Assembly: GCA_013334325.1 (NCBI GenBank)
Contig: JAAXXT010000019.1
Location: forward strand, 1-42,324
DNA length: 42,324 nt
DNA from: Erysipelotrichaceae bacterium
GTDB lineage: Bacteria > Bacillota_I > Bacilli_A > Erysipelotrichales > Erysipelotrichaceae
Direction: 5' to 3'
Shown here: positions 7,834-15,186 of the stretch, in pieces
Layout: each line of letters starts with the position of its first letter
How positions within the stretch are numbered: the first letter of the stretch is position 1
The notes under the pieces: model-generated
Databases searched by the model: none
The model's input: only the letters and a program-made list of their open reading frames with translations
What the model was told of the DNA's origin: nothing
Program-made: the position numbers and the translations under genes

Positions 7834-8751
7834 TCAAACATTCTCTCGTATCCAAAATGGAGCTTTGAACCCATGAAGGGCTTCTTTTGTAGATTTAACG
7901 TTCATTTTAAAATGTTCATTAAAGAGTTTTAAGTCGTTGATCCTTATCGATGTATAGGTCTTGATTTCCAGTGGACTATTAGGCAAGAGTCGATTTAGGT
8001 CTTCCGCTTGAGATACTTTTAAGAGTAGATGAGGATTAGAATTGCCTAGTGTAGATAAGAGGGTCATTAAACTCAAGGTATCTGAATAAACGATCTCATC
8101 GATATCGATGTGGGAAGACTGTGGATAAATAAGCGCATAACTTTTTAGAGTTCCATCTTGAGCGAAAGTAATGACTCTACCTTTTTGAGCTTTAACTTCT
8201 TCGATCAAAAGCTTAAAGTCTGCTTCTGAACGTAAGGGACTTCCACTGAAGTGAGATGTGAAGTTTTGGTAGAGTTCTCTCATCGATGAGGGATCCTCTT
8301 GAGAGCTTACACCTGTGGCACTCATGACAGGTAAATGTTTTTGATCGATGATGTAGTGTCTTCTAAAATATGCATCTTCAAATCCAAAAGGCGCATAAGC
8401 CTGTTCCTTATAAGCTTGGATCAACGTAAAAAGCTCTGTTGCGGATAAGATCTCTAAGACCCCATTTAAGAGCTCATGCATATAGCCTTTGTGTTGATGT
8501 TGAGGAACCGTTAAGATCCCTACGATAAAGCTCGCTCTAAATCGATCACCATTGAAGGTTAATATTTTAGAATGTACATTTAAACAAGAAACCAATTCAT
8601 CTTTCTCATCAGCTAAGACATAAGTCTTCGCAGATGGATAAAGATGCTGAAAATAGAAATCTGTATAGCCTCCATCATCGAAGGAGAATATTTCTTTCCA
8701 CCAGTTATAGATAATACGATCTTCGCTTGCTTTAGCCAGTCTTAGTTTCAT
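7834..8751 (-). CDS. Eis-like GNAT-family N-acetyltransferase
   Basis: A 305-aa protein with an N-terminal GNAT domain. The acetyl-CoA pyrophosphate loop appears as VPQHQHKGYMHEL (about residues 92-104), preceded by the strand FIVGILTV. The YAPFGFEDAYFRRHY segment and the long C-terminal half resemble the Eis/YvbK-like 'GNAT_9' group, which acetylates amines of peptides, antibiotics or small molecules. The substrate is not deducible. The gene overlaps the preceding DUF2156 gene by four bases (ATGA), implying translational coupling, so the two products probably act on related targets. The next gene downstream (protease) has its own -10 box. Confidence 0.75.
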   Translation of the reverse strand: MKLRLAKASEDRIIYNWWKEIFSFDDGGYTDFYFQHLYPSAKTYVLADEKDELVSCLNVHSKILTFNGDRFRASFIVGILTVPQHQHKGYMHELLNGVLEILSATELFTLIQAYKEQAYAPFGFEDAYFRRHYIIDQKHLPVMSATGVSSQEDPSSMRELYQNFTSHFSGSPLRSEADFKLLIEEVKAQKGRVITFAQDGTLKSYALIYPQSSHIDIDEIVYSDTLSLMTLLSTLGNSNPHLLLKVSQAEDLNRLLPNSPLEIKTYTSIRINDLKLFNEHFKMNVKSTKEALHGFKAPFWIRENV

Positions 8752-9647
8752 ACATGTTCTCTGAGTCTATATTTATGGATCATCATAAGTGGATCCAGTG
8801 CTCGTTTTGCTTGTCTAAGAGATTCTAAGCCCATATCATCTTCTCTATTCACCAATATCGCATCTGTATAGAAAGTCTTAAGATACTCTACTTCTATGGC
8901 TTGATAAAGGCCTCTTATCATTGGATCTGCTTTTTCGATGTTGATCTGAACCATACGTTCTGAGCTCTTAGTGCCTATTAGAAAAGCTTTTATTTCCCCA
9001 TCGATTCTTAAAAGTAATCCTCTACAAGGCAATTGACCCATAAGATCTAAGATCGAAAAGACACCCTCTTTTTCATATAAGAAGTATTCATCATTGGAGT
9101 CTGTTTTCCATGAAGCTAAGAAAGCTTTGACTTCATCTTTGTTTAGAGAAGTGATTTCTTCGGTGGAGACATGACCCTCATTATTTCTTAAGAAGGCATT
9201 ATAATGATTGCGTCTTTTCTGAAGTTTACCTCCAGATAAGGTTCTTAGTTTATCTGCTTCATAAACATAATCAGAGGCATCTTCTTCACAGGTCACATAG
9301 GCCATAGGTAATAAGGACAATACTTTATCTTTTTCATTTTCTGTAAAGCAACTCAATTCAAAAGGAATATTGAATTGATTAAAAATACTCTTATCTTTTA
9401 AGATCGCTTCTTCAAAGTATTGGGTCTCACATAAAGGCATATACGAGAAAAGCTTTCCTTTATGAACTCCCAATAAAAGAAGGTAATGCTCAGTGGTGTA
9501 TTTCCATAAAGGATATTGTTTGATCCATTGAAAAAAGTTAACGATGTTGTGGTTACTCTCTTCATATTTGGCTTTTAATAGATAGGTTTGAATTAAAGGG
9601 ATATCTTGAATACTTACGGGTATAAAATCAGCGTCATTTAGATCCAT
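8748..9647 (-). CDS. DUF2156 protein (MprF C-terminal / lysyl-phosphatidylglycerol synthase-like GNAT fold)
   Basis: This 299-aa protein resembles DUF2156. It has the GGKLQKRRNHYNAFLRN segment that matches the 'K-x-x-KKRN-x-x-N-x-F' hallmark, and a C-terminal acyltransferase-like half ending in LREHV. Relatives include the catalytic domain of MprF, which transfers amino acids from tRNA to lipids, but stand-alone DUF2156 proteins have no agreed function. No membrane domain is present, unlike full MprF. The frame is open to 9734, but that would overlap the upstream gene by 101 nt; the ATG at 9647, with a purine-rich AGAAAGAAG upstream and a 14-nt overlap, is preferred. It is coupled to the following GNAT gene. 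Confidence 0.65.
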   Translation of the reverse strand: MDLNDADFIPVSIQDIPLIQTYLLKAKYEESNHNIVNFFQWIKQYPLWKYTTEHYLLLLGVHKGKLFSYMPLCETQYFEEAILKDKSIFNQFNIPFELSCFTENEKDKVLSLLPMAYVTCEEDASDYVYEADKLRTLSGGKLQKRRNHYNAFLRNNEGHVSTEEITSLNKDEVKAFLASWKTDSNDEYFLYEKEGVFSILDLMGQLPCRGLLLRIDGEIKAFLIGTKSSERMVQINIEKADPMIRGLYQAIEVEYLKTFYTDAILVNREDDMGLESLRQAKRALDPLMMIHKYRLREHV

Positions 9648-9888
9648 CAGATGGGCTTCTTTCTGTATAATCAGCGTCGATGACATCACTTGATCCATCT
9701 TGACTGAAGGTTTCATAATTTTGGTTGGATTCATTAGGTGCTGCTTCTTGAACGCTTTGTTTAAATAGTCGTCTCATTTTAAAGATCTGATAAATGACAA
9801 TGATCAGTAATACAACTAAAAAAGGCCAGAAGATACTGATCAAGAAATAAGCAAAGATTAGGAAGAGTATTGTTTCGAAGATTCTCAT
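9634..9888 (-). CDS. Small membrane protein of unknown function
   Basis: An 84-aa protein. The first ~36 residues are strongly hydrophobic with an internal proline (one long or two short membrane helices), followed by KMRRLFKQ and an acidic, Ser-rich cytoplasmic-type tail ending ...VIDADYTE...GSK. No known family is recognised. The 14-nt overlap with the DUF2156 gene makes it the first gene of a three-gene unit. Only a weak ribosome site (GGT) precedes the ATG, but a TATAAT lies at 9905-9910. Confidence 0.65.
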   Translation of the reverse strand: MRIFETILFLIFAYFLISIFWPFLVVLLIIVIYQIFKMRRLFKQSVQEAAPNESNQNYETFSQDGSSDVIDADYTERSPSDGSK

Positions 9889-9904
9889 TTTTTTTACCGT
9901 GTTT

Positions 9905-9910
9905 ATTATA
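9905..9910 (-). promoter_or_regulatory. -10 box of the small membrane protein / DUF2156 / GNAT unit
   Basis: TATAAT on the minus strand, 16 nt before the ATG at 9888. It lies just after the terminator of the XRE gene. No -35 match is clear. Confidence 0.4.
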
Positions 9911-9916
9911 ACATAA

Positions 9917-9941
9917 AGAAAAAGCGCATCGCGCTTTAAGA
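9917..9941 (-). terminator. Terminator of the XRE regulator gene
   Basis: The stem AAAGCGC / GCGCTTT (9921-9927 with 9931-9937, 3-nt loop) is followed on the minus strand by a T-rich tail. It lies right after the XRE stop codon. Confidence 0.8.
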
Positions 9942-9945
9942 CTCT

Positions 9946-10200
9946 CTAGAAAAGATCACGGATGTTTACCCCAAATCCATCCGCCAGTTTCTGTAGTGCT
10001 TCAAAAGAGATATTACGTTTCCCTCTTTCAACATCAGAAATATAATTACGATGAAGTCGACATCTAAGTGCCAGCTCTTCTTGAGATAAACGACAGCTTA
10101 CTCTTAGATACTTGACACGTATACCGAACTGTAATCTAAGTGCCTCATAGTCCCTATTCGCCATAGGTTTAATATTTTCATACTTGCTGCTTTTTACCAT
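9946..10200 (-). CDS. XRE-family helix-turn-helix regulator
   Basis: An 84-aa protein that is little more than one HTH domain of the Cro/CI type. It contains VKYLRVSCRLSQEELALRC, then HRNYISDVERGKRNISFEALQKLADGFGV, ending in RDLF. The recognition helix would be HRNYISDVERG. There is no ligand-binding domain, so it is a simple DNA-binding repressor or activator, probably dimeric. AAGGGG lies 8-9 nt before the ATG at 10200; the internal ATG at 10164 lacks a ribosome site. A perfect inverted repeat sits just upstream of its promoter and could be its operator. The gene is monocistronic with its own terminator. Confidence 0.85.
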   Translation of the reverse strand: MVKSSKYENIKPMANRDYEALRLQFGIRVKYLRVSCRLSQEELALRCRLHRNYISDVERGKRNISFEALQKLADGFGVNIRDLF

Positions 10201-10231
10201 GAAGCTTACCCCTTAAATTATCTTTAGTTTT

Positions 10232-10260
10232 AGTATATGGGGTATTTCATCTAATATCTA
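10232..10260 (-). promoter_or_regulatory. Promoter of the XRE gene
   Basis: On the minus strand, TATACT (10232-10237) as -10, a 17-nt spacer and a weak -35, TAGATA (10255-10260). The palindrome at 10261-10275 abuts the -35 box. Confidence 0.4.
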
Positions 10261-10275
10261 CACACTATGAGTGTG
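10261..10275 (-). promoter_or_regulatory. Palindromic operator candidate CACACT-N3-AGTGTG
   Basis: A 15-bp inverted repeat with perfect 6-bp arms around a 3-nt centre, immediately upstream of the XRE -35 region. The same element, 14 of 15 bases identical and in the same orientation relative to the gene that follows, recurs at 24686-24700. Autoregulation by the XRE protein is an inference. Confidence 0.5.
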
Positions 10276-10302
10276 ATTTTGATGATTTTTTAGGTTTTTT
10301 GT

Positions 10303-11103
10303 TTAAATTTTATGATGAGATTGAGTCCATATGTTCTCTTTTCGATTAACAGCGAAGAAACCTTTCTCATTGATCACATTAAAACGATTATAGATCAGTG
10401 GTTTCCCATCGAGTTCTCTAAAGATCCCTCCTGCTTCCTCAACAATGATATGCATCGCTGCAGTATCCCATTCTGAAGTCTTCCCAAAACGATAATACAC
10501 ATCAGCTTCACCACTGGCCACCATACAACCTTTAATGGATGAACCTATTTGTTTACGATCTTTGATTTGAGAAGCGTGGTCCTTTAAGAACTTTTCTTCT
10601 TCTTGGCTTTGATGAGAAGCACTTCCTACGAAGTTTAGATCGATGAGTTTATCACTTACACATAGGCATCGATTAAGCTCTGTTTCGGTATCTTCATAAG
10701 CTCCCATGTCTTTTAAGGCATAGTAATGTTTCTTTAGGACAGGCGCTACGATGACTCCTAAGACAGGGCGTTGACGATACACTAAGGCTATGTTGACCGT
10801 AAACTGCCCATTATGTTTAATGAATTCTTTTGTCCCATCTAGTGGATCTACCACAAACAACCATTCTTCTCTTAATCGATTAAGATCATCTTTGCTTTCT
10901 TCAGATAAGATAAAGACATGTGGATAGAATTTTTTCAATTCTTTGATGATGTACTCATTTGAGATCACATCGGCTTGTGTTAGTGGAGAATCATCTGCCT
11001 TTGTTTTTACCTCGAAAGGCGTCTCATAAATCTCCATAATAAGAGCTCCTGCTTTAATGGCGATTTCTCTGATTCGATGAAGATCAATTAGTGTGAGTTC
11101 CAT
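10303..11103 (-). CDS. cysQ: 3'(2'),5'-bisphosphate nucleotidase CysQ (inositol monophosphatase superfamily)
   Basis: A 266-aa phosphatase that hydrolyses the 3'-phosphate of PAP/PAPS, a by-product of sulfate assimilation and of 4'-phosphopantetheine transfer. Metal-site motifs are SPLTQAD (39-45), LSEES (66-70, with metal-ligand Glu), VVDPLDGTKEF (84-94, both Asp ligands) and SEWDTAAMHIIVEEAGG near the C-terminus. The run DPLDGTKEFI..NGQFTVNIAL points to CysQ rather than a plain inositol monophosphatase. No signal peptide is present. A TATAAT lies just 6 nt before the ATG, with only GGGGGT between, so the transcript may be leaderless. No sulfate-assimilation genes are nearby. Confidence 0.85.
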   Translation of the reverse strand: MELTLIDLHRIREIAIKAGALIMEIYETPFEVKTKADDSPLTQADVISNEYIIKELKKFYPHVFILSEESKDDLNRLREEWLFVVDPLDGTKEFIKHNGQFTVNIALVYRQRPVLGVIVAPVLKKHYYALKDMGAYEDTETELNRCLCVSDKLIDLNFVGSASHQSQEEEKFLKDHASQIKDRKQIGSSIKGCMVASGEADVYYRFGKTSEWDTAAMHIIVEEAGGIFRELDGKPLIYNRFNVINEKGFFAVNRKENIWTQSHHKI

Positions 11104-11109
11104 ACCCCC

Positions 11110-11115
11110 ATTATA
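11110..11115 (-). promoter_or_regulatory. -10 box 6 nt before the cysQ start codon
   Basis: TATAAT on the minus strand. Transcription starting 6-8 nt downstream would begin at or beside the ATG (11103). No clear -35 is seen. Confidence 0.4.
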
Positions 11116-11187
11116 CTATCTTGGCGATATTTTGCACTTTTCATATGAAACAGTGATCTTACTATAAAAACATAAATTGTCACACTT

Positions 11188-11215
11188 TTGGCACAACTAA
11201 GGTTTAATCTATGGT
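11188..11215 (+). promoter_or_regulatory. Probable promoter of the DUF2202 gene
   Basis: TTGGCA (11188-11193), a 16-nt spacer and TATGGT (11210-11215). This would give a leader of about 24 nt before the ATG at 11246, carrying AGGAG. Confidence 0.35.
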
Positions 11216-11245
11216 TCATAGAGAAACATCTCTAGGAGAAAAAAC

Positions 11246-11923
11246 ATGAAAAAATATTTAATACCTGCCCTAATGGGTACAGGCATATTGGCTTTAACGA
11301 TTACGATCATCGCATTGGATCAACCTTTAAATCCAAATACAAGATACAACAATAACCAGAATAACGTGGTTTATCAAGGCACTACTGGAATGATGGGTGG
11401 ATCCTATGGGGGTCGTGGTGGTATGATGGGCAACTCTCAAGGAGGAGTCATCTCTACCGACTTAACAGGCAGTGATTATGATGAGACCAGCTTAAAGGCT
11501 ACCTTAGATATCCTACTTATGGATGAATTCAAAGCGAGAGCTGAATATGAAGCCATCGTCGATGAATTTGGATTAGTAAGTCCTTATACACAATTGATTC
11601 AAGCAGAGACGCAACATATCCAAAGTTTAGAAAGAATCTATGATGCCTTCGGATTTGCGATTCCCGCAGACACAGGTAAAGATTATGCTGTGTTACCAGC
11701 GAGCTTAGATGCCTCTTATCAAATCGGTATCACTGCAGAAACAAACAATATTGCGCTTTATGAGACCTATCTCTTAACCGATCTACCGACTTCTGTAGAA
11801 CGAGTATTCGCTAATCTACAGCGTGCTTCTGAGAATCACTTGGCGACCTTCAGTGCTTATGAATCAGGTGATACATCTAATCTAGTGAATGGATGTATTG
11901 GCACACAAAACACAAGAAACTAA
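11246..11923 (+). CDS. Membrane-tethered DUF2202 ferritin-like protein
   Basis: A 225-aa protein. An N-terminal signal anchor (residues 5-24) is followed by an Asn-rich linker and a Gly/Met-rich stretch (49-67: MMGG, GGRGGMMG). A four-helix DUF2202 domain (about 80-208) follows. Candidate metal ligands follow a ferritin-like pattern: Glu94/Glu100, Glu121-x2-His124, Glu165/Glu173, and Glu196-x-His198. The family is of unknown function but has a ferritin-like fold; a surface-exposed di-iron or metal-binding role is inferred. AGGAG lies 8 nt before the ATG. It is monocistronic, ending at a bidirectional terminator. Confidence 0.75.
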   Translation: MKKYLIPALMGTGILALTITIIALDQPLNPNTRYNNNQNNVVYQGTTGMMGGSYGGRGGMMGNSQGGVISTDLTGSDYDETSLKATLDILLMDEFKARAEYEAIVDEFGLVSPYTQLIQAETQHIQSLERIYDAFGFAIPADTGKDYAVLPASLDASYQIGITAETNNIALYETYLLTDLPTSVERVFANLQRASENHLATFSAYESGDTSNLVNGCIGTQNTRN

Positions 11924-11956
11924 TCGTATCCAAGACTTAGTTATCCTATAGAATCA

Positions 11957-11995
11957 ATAAAAAAGACATCGAAGATTAATCGATGTCTTTTATTT
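11957..11995. terminator. Bidirectional terminator between DUF2202 gene and pullulanase gene
   Basis: Stem AAAAGACATCGA (11961-11972) pairs with TCGATGTCTTTT (11980-11991) around a 7-nt loop, flanked by A and T tracts on both sides. Confidence 0.85.
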
Positions 11996-12014
11996 TATCT
12001 AACGAACTAACTAC

Positions 12015-15000
12015 TTAAACAATCTTTTTCTTTTTGAGAATCAAGAAATAATACGCTAAGCCAGCTCCTACTACGACGACTGAAGCGATCAAGATGATCA
12101 ATGCCCAATTGGTCCCATAATAAGAGTTTGAATCTACGAGAACCATTAAACTATGAGCTGCGATCGTCACTGTCTTTCCAGAGACTTCAGAGATCTTCTT
12201 GAGCCCTGCTTGATCCTTATCGACGACGATGACCCAACCACTCTTTTCTAGAGTATAGCTAACTTCGGTGTCATTCGCATTCATCAAGACTTTGATCGAA
12301 TCCCATTCATCTTCATTGGCGTTATTGCTTAAGGTATACGCTACCACATTCGCAACTGTTGTCTCATCGAACTTAAGGTTCGCTTTGATGTCTGCAGTGG
12401 TGGTCATTCTAAAGGCAGGATGAGCTTTTCTTAACTGGATGAGACCAGCTAAATAAGTCGTCTCATCTTGATAGGTCGCATTACGTAACCAATCCAATTG
12501 ATTGACCGCATCTGTCGCATTATAAGAGTTTTCATTGCCTCCTTTAGTACGATAGAATTCAGCCCCTGCGTGGATAAAAGGAACCCCTTGTGAGGTCAAT
12601 ACGATCGCATTGGCCATTCTATGCATAGCCATACGATCTTCATCACTATAGCTAGGATTGGTCAATAATAGCTTATCCCATAAGGTCAAATTATCATGAG
12701 CTTCGACATAGGTCACGATCTGTGTTGGAGAAGTCGCATAATAGGATTTAGTGTCCCTCTTCAGTTGAGAATAATCAACTTGCTCATTTTGAGTAGAAGC
12801 GATGACCCCAAATTTAATACTTTCTTCAAAGCCTAAACCACCATTGACGAAACCTTTATCGAGTTTCATGAAGACATTGCCTTTTATAGCATCGCGAATA
12901 TCATCTGAAAAAACAGCGATATCGTTAAGCGCAGCAACATTCACCTTAAGCGATTGTTGTTCTTTCGGTAAAGTAGATGTCCCACCTGTCCAGCCTTCCC
13001 CATAAATCAAGACATTAGGATTAAGCACTTCACAGGCATCTTTGACTGCATTCATCGTTTCGATATCATGCAAGGCCATTAAGTCAAAACGGAATCCATC
13101 GATGTGGTATTCTTTGACCCAATAGGATACAGAATCTACGATAAACTTACGTACCATCGCTCTTTCAGAAGCGACTTCGTTGCCTACACCTGAGCCATTG
13201 GAGAACTTCCCATCAGCTCCATATCGATAATAGTAACCAGGTACGATCTTACTGAAATCTGAATCAGAAGAAGCACCTGTATGGTTATACACGACATCCA
13301 TAACGACAGCGATCCCTGCTTCGTGAAGAGACATCACCATCTTCTTAAATTCATTGATTCTTACTTCCCCATGATAAGGATCACTAGAATAAGATCCTTC
13401 TGGGACATTATAGTTCTGTGGATCATAGCCCCAGTTAAAGGAACCATTTTCCAGTTTAGTCTCATCAATACTACGATAATCAAATGTAGGTAGAAGATGA
13501 ACGTGAGTTACACCTAATTCGATCAAATGATCAATCCCGATCTTAGATCCGTTTAAGGTCAAACCTGTTTCTGTAAAGGCCAAGTATTTTCCAGGATTCG
13601 CAAAATTCGCATCTGGATCACTTGAGAAATCTCTGATATGAAGTTCATATAGGATCGCATCGGTATTATTAGAGAGTCCAATATAGGTATCTTGGTCCCA
13701 TCCAGAAGGATTAGTTGCTTCAAGATCGATAACCATGGCTCTTTTCCCATTGACCCCTACTGCTCTTGCGTAAGGATCGACAGCCTCGTTGGTGACCCCA
13801 TTCACAGTGACACTATAGGTATAATAAGCTTGATCCAGATCACCTAAAACTTCGAGTTCCCAGACCCCATTCTCAATCCGAGACATTTCTAAATTTGGCA
13901 CTACTTTATCTAGTGGGATAAAAGGAAAATCACCATCACCAGAAGTAAATAGATTCAAGGTCACAGAAGAAGCAGTAGGCGCCCATAATCTAAAGATCGT
14001 TGAGTCGCTCTTATAGATGGTCCCTAATTCTCCAGTGAAGTTGTAAGTCTGTTCAAAGTTATCTGAATTGAAGATACCCCCAAATTTAACAGTGATTTCT
14101 TTATAACCAGGATAGCTCAACGTATAGACCTCACTAAGATCCAACGCACTTTGTGTAAAGATTGAAAATGAACTGGAAGTTGCATTGCTTTCTCCACCGG
14201 GAACAGAAATCATTCGAATTGGAATGATGGCCCCCTTACTATTCTTTAGGGTTAATCCTTCAATCTTATTGTTTACTATCGAAACTGGAATCGTAGTCTT
14301 GACAGAAATCATATCTCTGTCATCTAAAGAAGCATTGAGAAATTTCGGTGACAAATCGATATCACTAAGTTTATAGTAGACCCTGGAATCCCCTTGAACG
14401 AGCCAAACTTCCAGTTTACTATCTTTTTCTCGTGTAAGATCGATGAATCGATCAAGATCAATATCCTTCGCCAACCAATCATTTAAACGAACGAGAAAAC
14501 CTAATTCGGTGATACCTTCATTGGGTTTGATGTTGACATTAAGCACTGCTCCAAATCCATCAGATCCATTAAAAGGATTGGCTGTACCTTCAACACCCTT
14601 CTGCCATAGCCACATATTCCATCCATTATAATTGCTGTCATAACGATGATAATGAACTTTAACTGCGATTTCTCCCAGTTGAGGTAAAGGGGTCGAATCT
14701 AAAGAAGGTTTAGTTGTATAAACTTTAGGATCTCCTTGTTTAAGCCATATCTCAGCTTTTCCGCTTGTTACATCCATAAAACGATCTGCAGTTACATCCT
14801 TTGTAGACCAGTCTTCTCCAATTAGAATAAGAAACCCAAAACTTGTGGCAGTACTATCTAAAGTAATAACCGCCGTTTTACCAAAGTCGTCGGTTGTTTC
14901 TCCAAACGGATATGTCTTTCCATCCTTACCGACTTCCCAAATATACGGATTATATCCAGTATAGTCAGCATTATTTCTATGATAGTGAATTGTTAAAGTT

Positions 15001-15095
15001 ACTGTGTTAGCAGCTTTGACGGTCTGGATCAATTCAGTAAACGGCATCAATACCAGAATGAAGGCGGCTAAGCTTTTAAGCATCTTTTTGATCAT
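12015..15095 (-). CDS. pulA: Membrane-anchored type I pullulanase (GH13, with two CBM41 modules)
   Basis: This 1026-aa enzyme cleaves alpha-1,6 branches of pullulan, amylopectin or glycogen fragments outside the cell. Order: signal peptide (1-28, ending VKA); two CBM41 starch-binding modules (about 31-127 and 143-242, each starting VxxHYHR...YNG/YTGY); a linker domain; a CBM48-like domain (about 352-440); and a GH13 barrel. Catalytic residues are Asp671 (DGFRFDLM), Glu700 (YGEGW) and Asp801 (VEAHDN). The pullulanase tag NWGYDP is at 554-559. The C-terminus is a membrane helix (about 996-1020) plus KKKKIV, so it is held on the cell surface. There is no dockerin. The ribosome site is GAGGA about 9 nt before the ATG. 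Control by CcpA is likely from the cre site. Confidence 0.95.
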   Translation of the reverse strand: MIKKMLKSLAAFILVLMPFTELIQTVKAANTVTLTIHYHRNNADYTGYNPYIWEVGKDGKTYPFGETTDDFGKTAVITLDSTATSFGFLILIGEDWSTKDVTADRFMDVTSGKAEIWLKQGDPKVYTTKPSLDSTPLPQLGEIAVKVHYHRYDSNYNGWNMWLWQKGVEGTANPFNGSDGFGAVLNVNIKPNEGITELGFLVRLNDWLAKDIDLDRFIDLTREKDSKLEVWLVQGDSRVYYKLSDIDLSPKFLNASLDDRDMISVKTTIPVSIVNNKIEGLTLKNSKGAIIPIRMISVPGGESNATSSSFSIFTQSALDLSEVYTLSYPGYKEITVKFGGIFNSDNFEQTYNFTGELGTIYKSDSTIFRLWAPTASSVTLNLFTSGDGDFPFIPLDKVVPNLEMSRIENGVWELEVLGDLDQAYYTYSVTVNGVTNEAVDPYARAVGVNGKRAMVIDLEATNPSGWDQDTYIGLSNNTDAILYELHIRDFSSDPDANFANPGKYLAFTETGLTLNGSKIGIDHLIELGVTHVHLLPTFDYRSIDETKLENGSFNWGYDPQNYNVPEGSYSSDPYHGEVRINEFKKMVMSLHEAGIAVVMDVVYNHTGASSDSDFSKIVPGYYYRYGADGKFSNGSGVGNEVASERAMVRKFIVDSVSYWVKEYHIDGFRFDLMALHDIETMNAVKDACEVLNPNVLIYGEGWTGGTSTLPKEQQSLKVNVAALNDIAVFSDDIRDAIKGNVFMKLDKGFVNGGLGFEESIKFGVIASTQNEQVDYSQLKRDTKSYYATSPTQIVTYVEAHDNLTLWDKLLLTNPSYSDEDRMAMHRMANAIVLTSQGVPFIHAGAEFYRTKGGNENSYNATDAVNQLDWLRNATYQDETTYLAGLIQLRKAHPAFRMTTTADIKANLKFDETTVANVVAYTLSNNANEDEWDSIKVLMNANDTEVSYTLEKSGWVIVVDKDQAGLKKISEVSGKTVTIAAHSLMVLVDSNSYYGTNWALIILIASVVVVGAGLAYYFLILKKKKIV

Positions 15096-15116
15096 ATGTA
15101 TTTTCCTCGTGAACTT

Positions 15117-15145
15117 ATTGTAAACTGTAAACGTTTACATTGCAA
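15117..15145 (-). promoter_or_regulatory. pulA promoter with cre filling the spacer
   Basis: On the minus strand: TTGCAA (15140-15145), a 17-nt spacer, TACAAT (15117-15122). The spacer contains the whole cre palindrome, so a bound regulator would block RNA polymerase directly. Confidence 0.75.
15126..15139. promoter_or_regulatory. Catabolite-responsive element (cre), perfect palindrome
   Basis: TGTAAACGTTTACA fits the CcpA consensus TGWAANCGNTNWCA at every position and is fully symmetrical. CcpA bound with HPr-Ser-P would repress pulA in the presence of a preferred sugar. The kinase that makes HPr-Ser-P is encoded at 31910-32860. A related LacI-family maltose regulator with a similar site is an alternative. 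Confidence 0.8.
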
Positions 15146-15155
15146 GAATTCACCT

Positions 15156-15186
15156 TTAAAAAAGACCAGTCTATTTTTGACTGGCC
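15156..15186 (-). terminator. Terminator of the surface-glycan operon
   Basis: Stem CCAGTC (15166-15171) with GACTGG (15179-15184), 7-nt loop, followed on the minus strand by a T run. The TAG stop of the last glycosyltransferase gene (15171-15173) lies within the hairpin. Confidence 0.8.

Noticed and set aside
8748-9734. DUF2156 protein starting at 9734
   Set aside because: This would overlap the upstream membrane-protein gene by about 100 nt and add a non-conserved N-terminus; 9647 fits better.
12802-14631. Several 60-70-aa frames opposite or within pulA
   Set aside because: They are antisense or out-of-frame shadows of a strongly conserved enzyme and lack start signals.
12015-15095. Pullulanase as a client of the cohesin protein
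   Set aside because: It has no dockerin and ends in its own membrane helix, so it is anchored independently.
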